In this document: positions 1 to 6,264 of the stretch, one piece after another | How the letters are laid out: the number at the start of each line of letters is the position of its first letter | How positions within the stretch are numbered: the stretch's first letter is position 1 | Assembly: GCA_945897365.1 (NCBI GenBank) | Contig: CAMDFD010000045.1 | Coordinates: 1 to 7,425, forward strand | Direction: 5' to 3' | Length of the DNA stretch: 7,425 bases | Source of the DNA: Bordetella parapertussis | Lineage (GTDB): Bacteria > Pseudomonadota > Gammaproteobacteria > Burkholderiales > Burkholderiaceae_B | Position numbers and translations under genes: made by a program | The notes under the pieces: generated by a model | Databases searched by the model: none | Told to the model about the DNA's origin: nothing | The model's input: only the letters and a program-made list of their open reading frames with translations

Positions 1-107
1 CCCCGCAACTCTTTAGCTAAAAGCTGTGCCAGGGGAGAGTGGGTGCCTGACTTGGTCGGTGCGAAAAGAATGGGTTTTGGGATCGCTGGGGAGACAACGG
101 CGTTCAT
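1..107 (-). CDS. N-terminal fragment of unidentified gene coupled to the aminotransferase (runs off left edge)
   Basis: Reading leftward from an ATG at 107-105 there are 35 open codons before the window ends. They translate as MNAVVSPAIPKPILFAPTKS, followed by GTHSPLAQLLAKELR. The ATG overlaps the TGA stop of the upstream aminotransferase gene (106-104) in an ATGA arrangement, the classic sign of translational coupling. No strong Shine-Dalgarno precedes it, which also fits coupling. The codons look like ordinary coding sequence, and the LAQLLAKELR stretch is a plausible amphipathic helix. I do not recognise the family from so short a piece. An oxidoreductase or other glycolate/glycerate enzyme would suit the neighbour, but that is a guess. 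The position makes a real gene likely; its function is unknown. Confidence 0.6.
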   Translation of the reverse strand, partial: MNAVVSPAIPKPILFAPTKSGTHSPLAQLLAKELR

Positions 108-1318
108 GATGCGTTTGCGAAATAATCCATGCCCGCCGCCACACCGCTACCCGCGAGTTTGACACCGGAAAGTTTGAGACCCATTTCGATGCCAGCGAGC
201 GTGGCAAGCAGGGTCAGATCATTGCTATCACCCAAGTGCCCAATGCGGAACATGCGGCCCTTAAGTTTGCCAAGCCCGGTTCCGAGTGAAAGGTCAAAGC
301 GCTGCTGCACCAGTTTGCGGATCGCATCGGCATCGATCCCGACGGGTGTGATGACACCCGTCAAAATTGGGGAGTACACACTTGGGTCCGCGCACTGAAT
401 GGGCAAGCCCCAAGCGTTGACCGCGGCGCGAACACCTGCTGCCCAGCGCTGATGGCGCGCAAATACATTTTCCATGCCTTCTTCGGCTAGCATGTCGATC
501 GCTTCGGACAGGCCATACAGTAAGTTGGTGCTCGACGTGTAAGGCCAGTAGCCATCCTTGTTCATTTCGACGATTTCGTCCCAAGCCCAGAAGGAGCGTG
601 GCAAATTCGCTGTCTTGGAGGCTTCGATCGCGCGCGGCGACAAGGCGTTGAAGCTAATGCCAGGGGGCAGCATCAAGCCCTTTTGGGAACCGCTGACCGA
701 GACATCGATGCCCCATTGGTCATGTCTGAAATCCGCACTCGCCAAGCCAGAGATCGTGTCAACAATTAACAGAGCAGGGTGCTTAGCCTCGTCAATCGCT
801 TTGCGCACTGCAGCAATATCCGAAGTCACGCCGGTCGATGTTTCGTTGTGCACGACACAGACGGCCTTGATACTGTGCGATTTGTCCTCAAGCAATCGGG
901 CAAGAATCATATCGGCTTGAACACCACGGCGCCAGCCAGGCGCATTGGGCAGGTGTTCGTCTTGACCTTGCCAAGACAAAATTTCAGTCTTGAGACCGAT
1001 ACGGGTCGCGAGTTTGTTCCAGAGTGAGGCAAATTGACCGGTCTCAAACATCAGAACGTGGTCGCCCGCGCTCAAGGTATTCACCAGTGCAGCCTCCCAA
1101 GCGCCTGTACCCGAGGCGGGGTAAATCACGACCGGATGCTCTGTCTTAAAGATAGTTTTCATCCCCTCCAGCACCTTGCGACCCAGCGCGCCAAATTCTG
1201 GTCCGCGATGATCGATGGTGGGTAGACTGATCGCACGCAAAATCCGATCCGGCACAGGGCTGGGGCCTGGAATTTGTAAAAAATGACGACCAGTAGGGTG
1301 AAAGTTGAGCTTAAGCAT
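104..1318 (-). CDS. sgaA: Class V aminotransferase, probable serine-glyoxylate aminotransferase
   Basis: This is a 404-residue PLP-dependent fold-type I enzyme of the serine-glyoxylate/alanine-glyoxylate aminotransferase family, cytoplasmic, expected to make hydroxypyruvate and glycine from serine and glyoxylate. Visible marks are the N-terminal IPGPSPVP (about 16-23), TIDHRGPEFG (34-43), the cofactor-phosphate loop PASGTGAWEAAL (67-78), VVHNETSTGV (155-164), D187 in LIVDTISG for the pyridine nitrogen, Schiff-base K213 in SGSQKG, and the carboxylate-binding arginine R358 in FRIGHLG. The length matches the roughly 400-residue family. The ATG at 1318 puts the conserved IPGP motif where the family has it. 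The frame stays open to 1411, but that extension runs through the intergenic promoter region and adds an unconserved stretch. A weak GGA lies about 6 nt upstream. Features such as YWPYTSS and DLSLGTGLGKLKG recall bacterial serine-glyoxylate enzymes more than aspartate-glyoxylate BhcA, but substrate specificity is inferred. Confidence 0.9.
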   Translation of the reverse strand: MLKLNFHPTGRHFLQIPGPSPVPDRILRAISLPTIDHRGPEFGALGRKVLEGMKTIFKTEHPVVIYPASGTGAWEAALVNTLSAGDHVLMFETGQFASLWNKLATRIGLKTEILSWQGQDEHLPNAPGWRRGVQADMILARLLEDKSHSIKAVCVVHNETSTGVTSDIAAVRKAIDEAKHPALLIVDTISGLASADFRHDQWGIDVSVSGSQKGLMLPPGISFNALSPRAIEASKTANLPRSFWAWDEIVEMNKDGYWPYTSSTNLLYGLSEAIDMLAEEGMENVFARHQRWAAGVRAAVNAWGLPIQCADPSVYSPILTGVITPVGIDADAIRKLVQQRFDLSLGTGLGKLKGRMFRIGHLGDSNDLTLLATLAGIEMGLKLSGVKLAGSGVAAGMDYFANAS

Positions 1319-1349
1319 GAAAATTCCATTTAGACGTTTTAAGAAAAAT

Positions 1350-1378
1350 ACCATAAGGCGCCATAGGGGTGGGGTAAA
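1350..1378 (-). promoter_or_regulatory. Candidate sigma-70 promoter for the aminotransferase gene
   Basis: On the minus strand, TTTACC (1378-1373) and TATGGT (1355-1350) are separated by 17 bp. Each matches the -35 and -10 consensus at four of six positions. Initiation would fall near 1343, giving a leader of about 25 nt before the ATG at 1318. The spacing is ideal and the location sensible, but both hexamers are imperfect, and a chance match in AT-rich DNA is possible. The G-rich repeat described in the intergenic entry lies inside the spacer, so a protein bound there would block this promoter. Confidence 0.35.
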
Positions 1379-1415
1379 CAGCGTAATATCTGATGCAAAT
1401 AACATGAACAAATCT

Positions 1416-1424
1416 GGGTAGGAG
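1416..1424 (+). promoter_or_regulatory. Ribosome-binding site of the OMF lipoprotein, unusually close to the ATG
   Basis: The purine-rich stretch GGGTAGGAG directly abuts the ATG at 1425. Its best anti-SD match, AGGAG at 1420-1424, has zero spacing to that ATG but 9 nt spacing to the in-frame TTG codon at 1434. Alternatively the weaker GGG at 1416-1418 serves the ATG with 6 nt spacing. The true start could therefore be ATG 1425 or TTG 1434; either leaves an acceptable lipoprotein signal peptide. Confidence 0.5.
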
Positions 1425-2879
1425 ATGACTCGGTTGCATACGTCCCTAGGTCGTTACCTGGGTTTTTTGTTGAGCCTGCTGATGGCAGGCTGTGCCCCTT
1501 TCCCCAAGGTTGAGCCGCCCGAGCCTGAGGTAGGCGTTCAGACGCTTGCCTCCAAAGAGGCGTTTTCAGCGCCGAGCGGGAGCTGGCCCTCTGATCGGTG
1601 GTGGGCAAAATACGACGATTCCCAACTTGACCAGTTAATGACCGAAGCGTTGCGAGACTCACCGAGCCTCAAGGTGGCGCAAGCTCGGGTTCGACGAGCG
1701 CAAGCAGTGGGTCAAGTCGCCGGAGCGCCTTTATTACCGCAAGTGGGTCTCGAGGCTGCGGCAGGCGTGCAACGGTTGAGTTACAACTATTTGACAGCGC
1801 CCCAGAGTGTTGTACGTGGCTGGAATGAGGTGGGTCAGGTCGCCTTGGATATGCGTTGGGAGATCGATTTTTGGGGAAAGTATCGAGCTGGTCTAGCGGC
1901 GGCAACCTCTGAAATCGAGGCGCGCCGAGCCGAATTGGCACAGGCTGAGCTTGTTTTGACGACATCGCTGGCCTCGAGCTACGCAGAGCTGGCTCGTTTG
2001 TATGCGCTCAAAGATACGGCCGAACGTGCTGTTAAAGTCCGTGCCCGAACACAGTCCTTGTTTGCCGAACGACAATTACATGGACTTGAGACCAAGGCAA
2101 GCGTGTTGGAAGCGCAAGCCAAAGAAGCGCAAGCTCAGACCGAAGACCTCTTTTTAGCGGAGCAAATAGCGCTTCAGAAAAATCGATTGGCCAGTTTGCT
2201 CGGGGCAGGACCGGATCGAGGTTTGCAGATTCGCCGTCCTGGTGCTGTATTGCAAAAAAGCTTGAGTTTGCCTACAGAGTTGGCGGCAGATTTAATAGGA
2301 AGACGGCCGGATGTGGTGGCCGCGCGTCTTCAAGCGCAGGCGCAGTCCAATCTGGTCAAAAGAAGTGAGGCTGATTTTTATCCCAATGTGAATTTAGCTG
2401 CGATCATTGGTTTGCAGTCTTTAGGATTGAATGTTCTTGGACAAAGCGGTTCGACGTATGGCAGGGTAGGTCCTGCGATCTCTTTACCGATTTTTACGGG
2501 CGGGCGTCTACAGGGAGAGCTCCTTGGTGCGCGTGCTGAGTTTGATGAGGCTGTGGCCGTCTACAACAACACTCTGATCCATGCATTGCAAAATGTTGCA
2601 GATGTCGTGACCAGCTATCGCGCGCTCACAGGGCAGCTCATGCAAGCTGAGCGCGGGTTGACAGCGGCTTTGCAGGCAAATCAGCTCTCCTCGGGGAGAT
2701 ATCGAGGCGGGCTCTCCAGTTACCTCGAGGTCTTGGTATCAGAGGACATTATGCTGACCAGCCTGCGCGTCGTCACAGAGTTGCGCGCTAGAAACTTCCT
2801 GTTGGATGTCGCCCTCGCACGCGCGTTAGGTGGCGGTTACCATTCCAATCAAACCGAACTCCTTCGTTTGTCCAAGTGA
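1425..2879 (+). CDS. Outer-membrane factor lipoprotein of a tripartite efflux pump (NodT/OprM family)
   Basis: This 484-residue protein is the outer-membrane duct of the pump encoded by the next two genes. A type II signal peptide is clear: R3, H5 and R10, a hydrophobic run at 11-21, and the lipobox LMAGC with lipidated Cys23. Residues A24-P25 after the Cys carry no Asp retention signal, so outer-membrane sorting is expected. The mature protein has the two-repeat OEP organisation of the TolC/NodT family, roughly residues 60-250 and 285-475. Visible family marks include DRWWAKYDD (57-65), the MRWEIDFWGK segment (143-152), and GRRPDV (292-297), the near-invariant motif opening the second repeat, followed by the ADFYPNVNL strand. 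The length is typical. The start codon is uncertain (ATG 1425 or TTG 1434, see the RBS entry). The stop overlaps the next start as TGATG, indicating an operon. The transported substrates cannot be read from the sequence. Confidence 0.93.
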   Translation: MTRLHTSLGRYLGFLLSLLMAGCAPFPKVEPPEPEVGVQTLASKEAFSAPSGSWPSDRWWAKYDDSQLDQLMTEALRDSPSLKVAQARVRRAQAVGQVAGAPLLPQVGLEAAAGVQRLSYNYLTAPQSVVRGWNEVGQVALDMRWEIDFWGKYRAGLAAATSEIEARRAELAQAELVLTTSLASSYAELARLYALKDTAERAVKVRARTQSLFAERQLHGLETKASVLEAQAKEAQAQTEDLFLAEQIALQKNRLASLLGAGPDRGLQIRRPGAVLQKSLSLPTELAADLIGRRPDVVAARLQAQAQSNLVKRSEADFYPNVNLAAIIGLQSLGLNVLGQSGSTYGRVGPAISLPIFTGGRLQGELLGARAEFDEAVAVYNNTLIHALQNVADVVTSYRALTGQLMQAERGLTAALQANQLSSGRYRGGLSSYLEVLVSEDIMLTSLRVVTELRARNFLLDVALARALGGGYHSNQTELLRLSK

Positions 2880-4021
2880 TGATGCAATCCGGTCCAACTA
2901 TATCTTCGCCTGAAAATTCAAAAGTAAGCGCCCGTCAGCAAAGGAAACGCTGGCTGCTGCGCTTATTGTTCGTGGTGATCGTTCTTTTTGTACTCTTTGT
3001 CGCGTATTGGTGGTTGCTGGGTTCACGTGTCGTGTCGACAGACAATGCTTACACCGCCACTGAAGTCGCTCAAGTCGCTGCATCGGTCGACGGTACGATC
3101 AGGGGGGTCAACGTGATTGATACCCAAGCGGTCAAGCAAGGCGATGTATTGGCTGAAATCGATCCCGCTGATGCAACATTGTCCTTGATTGAGGCCCAAG
3201 CGGAGCTTGAGAAAACGCTGCGTAGGGTCGAGGGATATTTTCTCAATGATCAAACCCTCTCCGCTCATGTTCTGGCCAGAGAGGCAGACCTGCAGCGAGC
3301 CTTGGCTGAGTTGCAGGCCGCGCAAGCCGATGATACGCGCGCTGCGATTGATCTCAAACGTCGACGCGCACTGTCGAACTCTGGCTCTGTTTCCGCCGAT
3401 GAGTTGACGCGTGCTGAAAATGCCTGGCATGCGGCTCAGGCAAATATGTTGGCCTCTCATGCAAATGTCGCTCTTGCGCGCGCAAACGTTGAGAGTGCGC
3501 AAGGTGCGCGACGTATCAATCAAGCGCTCACAGCAAATACGAGCGTGCAAGCTCATCCCGAAGTTCAGTTGGCTCAAGCTCGAAAAGAACAGGCGCAATT
3601 GAACCTAGATCGCACGGTCATACGCGCTCCTATCTCCGGGGTCGTGGCCAAGCGACAGGTACAGCTTGGTCAGCGGGTGCAGGCGGGGACAACCTTGTTG
3701 GCCATCGTACCCACTGAACGCATGTATGTGAACGCAAATTTCAAAGAGGTACAACTCAAAAAAGTTCGTGTCGGTCAGTCTGTTGAAGTCATCTCCGACT
3801 GGTATGGAAATGCAGTGCAATATCGTGGCACGGTGACGGGATTTGCGGGAGGGTCTGGTGCTTCTTTTGCCGTCATTCCCGCTCAAAACGCGACGGGTAA
3901 TTGGATTAAAGTTGTTCAACGCGTACCCGTTCGTATCGCGTTGGATCCCGAGCAGCTTCGGGCTCACCCGCTTGGGGTGGGTCTGTCGATGACGGTACGC
4001 ATTCATTTAGAACGACCCTAG
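2879..4021 (+). CDS. emrA: EmrA-like membrane-fusion (HlyD family) efflux protein
   Basis: This 380-residue periplasmic adaptor links the MFS exporter to the outer-membrane factor. A basic N-terminus (RQQRKRW) precedes one transmembrane anchor at about residues 26-47. The EmrA signature STDNAYT follows (53-59), then the first half of the lipoyl-like domain (TEVAQVAASVDGTIRGV), a long Ala/Gln/Glu-rich alpha-helical hairpin (about 100-240), and the second lipoyl half with IRAPISGVVAKR at about 248-259. The C-terminal beta-barrel region contains FKEVQLKKVRVGQ and the EmrA hallmark NATGNWIKVVQRVPVRI at about 337-353. E. coli EmrA is a similar 390 residues. The frame also offers GTG at 2876 and a second ATG at 2882. 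I chose ATG 2879 because it overlaps the OMF stop by one base (TGATG). No strong Shine-Dalgarno is seen, consistent with coupled re-initiation. Confidence 0.92.
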   Translation: MMQSGPTISSPENSKVSARQQRKRWLLRLLFVVIVLFVLFVAYWWLLGSRVVSTDNAYTATEVAQVAASVDGTIRGVNVIDTQAVKQGDVLAEIDPADATLSLIEAQAELEKTLRRVEGYFLNDQTLSAHVLAREADLQRALAELQAAQADDTRAAIDLKRRRALSNSGSVSADELTRAENAWHAAQANMLASHANVALARANVESAQGARRINQALTANTSVQAHPEVQLAQARKEQAQLNLDRTVIRAPISGVVAKRQVQLGQRVQAGTTLLAIVPTERMYVNANFKEVQLKKVRVGQSVEVISDWYGNAVQYRGTVTGFAGGSGASFAVIPAQNATGNWIKVVQRVPVRIALDPEQLRAHPLGVGLSMTVRIHLERP

Positions 4022-4029
4022 GTGGGTTG

Positions 4030-5571
4030 ATGTTTGCGAACAAGTCCAATCTCGAAAGTATGGGGCCGCTCAAGGGCGGCAGACTTTGGTTTGCTGCGTT
4101 TCTGATCGCGAGTGCGAATTTTATGTCTGTTCTAGACATGACGATCGCCAATGTTTCCATCCCAACTATTTCGGGTAGTCTCGGGGTCACGGTCAATCAG
4201 GGCACATGGGTCATTTCCTCCTATGCGGTGGCCGAGGCGATCATTGTCCCGTTGACGGGCTGGCTTGCCGCGCGCTTTGGCGCAGTGCGTGCGTTTATTT
4301 GGGCGATGGCACTGTTCGGTTTGACGTCCGCTTTTTGCGGTTTAGCCACCTCACTGGAAATGCTGGTTTTTGCTAGAACGCTCCAAGGGATTGCAGGTGG
4401 CCCGTTGATGCCCTTGTCCCAAACCTTGCTGTTAAGAATATTTCCTCCAGAAAAGGCAGGGTTCGCCATCATGATCTGGGCGATGACAACGTTGATCGCA
4501 CCGATTATTGGCCCCATTTTGGGAGGTGTGCTTTGTGACAATCTTTCTTGGCCTTGGATTTTTTATATCAACTTACCATTGGTGTTGCTCGGCTGTTTTT
4601 TTGGAGCCAAGTTGTTAGGTCGTTACGAACTGAGCCTCAAACGCGTTCCTATGGATGTGGTGGGTCTGTGTTTGTTAGTGATTTGGGTAGGTTCTTTGCA
4701 GCTGATGCTTGATCTAGGCAAGGATTTAGACTGGTTCGCCTCCACTGAAATAGTCATGCTTTCCTTAGTGGCTCTTGTCGGCTTTGCTGTGTTTTTAATC
4801 TGGGAGTTGACCCATGAGCATCCTATTGTCAATCTGAGGGTGTTTAGACATCGCGGTTTTGCGGTGGCGGTCTTGACGATGAGTATGGGGTATGCATGCT
4901 TTTTTGCTTTAAATGTTCTGACCCCGCTATGGCTACAAACCAATATGCTCTACACCCCTAGTCAGTCTGGTTACACCACTGCTTGGACTGCATTATTTTC
5001 TATCTGTATGGCACCGTTGGTGACAAAGTTTGCCAATAGGGTGGATCGCCGTCGGTTGATTAGTGCGGGGGCTTTATGGTTAGCACTGGTGACTGGATTG
5101 CGAATATTTAGCAATACGGATATGACGTACTGGGATATTGTCTTTCCACTCATGATCATGGGACTTGGCATGCCGATGTTTTTTATTTCCTCTACAGGTT
5201 TGGCTCTTGGGAGTGTGAACCCCGAGGAGACCGCTTCCGCGGCTGGACTGGTCAGTTTCTTTAGAGCGGTGTCTGCCGCGTTTGCTGTGTCCACGGTCAC
5301 GACAGTTTGGGATCACCGTGCCGTCGTTCATCACGCTGAAAACGTTGCGTTGTTAGATGCGGACAACATCATGATGTCTCGATTGCTCGCGCAAGGCATG
5401 GACAGAGAGGCAGCGCTCACTTATATGGAAGAGCTGTTGCAACGTCAAAGTGTGATGCTGGCAACAAACGAGATTATGCTTTTTGTGGCGTTGATGTTTA
5501 TAGTGACGGCCGGCGTGGTTTGGCTGGCGCCTCGTCTCAAGGTTAAAACTCCAGCGGCGCCATCAAAGTGA
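4030..5571 (+). CDS. emrB: EmrB-like DHA2 family MFS multidrug exporter, 14 TM
   Basis: This 513-residue inner-membrane proton-drug antiporter closes the tripartite operon. It has the 14-helix DHA2 layout and nearly the length of E. coli EmrB (512). Visible motifs are the helix-1 signature SVLDMTIANVSIP (about 33-45), motif A as GWLAARFGAVR (77-87, with the EmrB-type loss of the usual Asp), GIAGGPLMPLSQTLLLR (120-136), and motif C APIIGPILGG (157-166) running into SWPWIFYINLP. Further on, SLQLMLDLGKDLDWF at about 222-236 closely parallels EmrB. A polar loop with WDHRAVVHHAE precedes the last helix (about 478-498). The start ATG 4030 lies 4 nt after AGGTGG (4020-4025), an adequate ribosome-binding site, and 8 nt after the emrA stop; an in-frame TTG at 4027 is too close to that site. 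The 3' end overlaps the convergent nucleotidyltransferase gene by 29 bp. Confidence 0.94.
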   Translation: MFANKSNLESMGPLKGGRLWFAAFLIASANFMSVLDMTIANVSIPTISGSLGVTVNQGTWVISSYAVAEAIIVPLTGWLAARFGAVRAFIWAMALFGLTSAFCGLATSLEMLVFARTLQGIAGGPLMPLSQTLLLRIFPPEKAGFAIMIWAMTTLIAPIIGPILGGVLCDNLSWPWIFYINLPLVLLGCFFGAKLLGRYELSLKRVPMDVVGLCLLVIWVGSLQLMLDLGKDLDWFASTEIVMLSLVALVGFAVFLIWELTHEHPIVNLRVFRHRGFAVAVLTMSMGYACFFALNVLTPLWLQTNMLYTPSQSGYTTAWTALFSICMAPLVTKFANRVDRRRLISAGALWLALVTGLRIFSNTDMTYWDIVFPLMIMGLGMPMFFISSTGLALGSVNPEETASAAGLVSFFRAVSAAFAVSTVTTVWDHRAVVHHAENVALLDADNIMMSRLLAQGMDREAALTYMEELLQRQSVMLATNEIMLFVALMFIVTAGVVWLAPRLKVKTPAAPSK

Positions 5572-6244
5572 ACCCGGTGCGCTGTTGAAATGTCTGAAGA
5601 TCGCATGGTGCATCAATATCAACGATGTAGTGATCGTTGTCGGAGATAAAGTGCTGGACCTGCTCTGGATGCGCATCGATATAAGCTTTACAACTCTGAC
5701 CACTCTCTAAAACATTTCGCACCGTATGGCCGCTCAGAACAACGGGATTGCCTCGACTTTGTGCGACAACTGGATAGATCATCGATCGGCCTGTCGTTCG
5801 ATCATGAAAGAAGCGGATGCACGCTCGATAGTCGTTTGCCTCCATGAGCGGTTGATCGGCTAAAGCAATCATGACAGATTTTTCGTCTTGGACCTGCATA
5901 TTGGGTGCTGCGATACATTGCAAATCTTGAGTTGCTTGCAAACCCAGAAGAACGGATGATTGTTGGTCGCGCTGCGGCTCATGGTTTCTGACCAGATGGA
6001 TGCGTGCCAGCTTATGATTCAAGGTGTGGATCGCAGCTTGTGCTTCAGCTTCGATCGCCTGATGAAAATAACCTGTCACTAGAACGATATCCTCGGCGCC
6101 CGCAGCAGTCAGTGCTAAAAGTTGTCGTACAAGCAAACTTTCATGCTCGAGTCTAAACAGACTTTTCGGGATGCGTCCCAGACGAGAGCCTTCTCCCGCC
6201 GCGAGCAAAATCGCGCAAAATGAGGGCGTCTGTTCGGAGCGCAT
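5543..6244 (-). CDS. MobA/MocA-like nucleotidyltransferase (NTP_transf_3)
   Basis: This 233-residue cytoplasmic protein belongs to the GT-A-fold nucleotidyltransferases that include molybdenum-cofactor guanylyl- and cytidylyltransferases. The nucleotide-binding signature LLAAGEGSRLGRIPKSL spans residues 13-29, with the family lysine K28. The metal-site region IALADQPLM lies at 126-134 with D130, followed by SRGNPVVL (163-170; MocA usually has RGxP here) and a C-terminal YIVDIDAPCDL with D209 and D211 (206-215), where MocA-like enzymes have a D-x-D/T-x-x-D element. These features resemble MocA more than MobA. The cofactor or sugar substrate is unproven, and no molybdoenzyme gene is in the window. 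The frame could begin at TTG 6268, overlapping the garD stop, but ATG 6244 has AGGAA with 8 nt spacing and places the nucleotide loop near the N-terminus as expected. It sits 20 nt after garD, so it is probably co-transcribed with it. Confidence 0.85.
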   Translation of the reverse strand: MRSEQTPSFCAILLAAGEGSRLGRIPKSLFRLEHESLLVRQLLALTAAGAEDIVLVTGYFHQAIEAEAQAAIHTLNHKLARIHLVRNHEPQRDQQSSVLLGLQATQDLQCIAAPNMQVQDEKSVMIALADQPLMEANDYRACIRFFHDRTTGRSMIYPVVAQSRGNPVVLSGHTVRNVLESGQSCKAYIDAHPEQVQHFISDNDHYIVDIDAPCDLQTFQQRTGFTLMAPLEF

Positions 6245-6252
6245 CGGATCGG

Positions 6253-6257
6253 TTCCT
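6253..6257 (-). promoter_or_regulatory. Shine-Dalgarno that decides the nucleotidyltransferase start
   Basis: On the minus strand AGGAA (part of TTAGGAACC) ends 8 nt before the ATG at 6244. The alternative upstream TTG at 6268 overlaps the garD stop but has no purine-rich site ahead of it. This supports ATG 6244 as the start, with initiation at least partly independent of garD translation. Confidence 0.65.
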
Positions 6258-6264
6258 AATCGGA

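Larger units (their letters stand above)
1319..1424. promoter_or_regulatory. Divergent intergenic region between the aminotransferase and the efflux operon
   Basis: These 106 bp must carry the promoters for both the leftward aminotransferase unit and the rightward efflux operon. The region is AT-rich at both ends with a G-rich core. Two copies of CCATARGG start at 1351 and 1361, exactly 10 bp apart on one face of the helix, and a GGGGT doublet follows at 1366-1375. The sequence GGCGCC at 1357-1362 is a short perfect palindrome. A plus-strand -10-like TAATAT lies at 1384-1389, without a convincing -35. No long operator palindrome of TetR or MarR type is evident, and no regulator gene lies in the window. 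Any operator role for the repeats is inference. Confidence 0.55.

Noticed and set aside
13..207. A 64-codon minus-strand open frame at the left edge.
   Set aside because: It is out of frame with both the aminotransferase C-terminus and the ATGA-coupled gene that better explains this region.
1391..1410. Possible operator palindrome around ATGCAAATAACAT in the divergent region.
   Set aside because: Only the outer three bases pair and the inner positions mismatch, so it is not better than chance in AT-rich DNA.
1319..1411. N-terminal extension of the aminotransferase to the upstream ATG at 1411, adding 31 residues.
   Set aside because: The added stretch is hydrophobic and unlike the family N-terminus, would make a cytoplasmic enzyme look membrane-anchored, and covers the divergent promoter region. 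ATG 1318 gives the usual family length.
3023..3598. A 191-codon minus-strand open frame inside the emrA gene, and several 60-130 codon frames opposite the other genes.
   Set aside because: Their translations have no recognisable motifs, and they lie wholly opposite strongly conserved genes. They are antisense shadows of coding sequence.
5571..5700. Search for a rho-independent terminator after the exporter gene.
   Set aside because: I found no GC-rich stem followed by a T-run on the plus strand here; the region is coding for the convergent gene.
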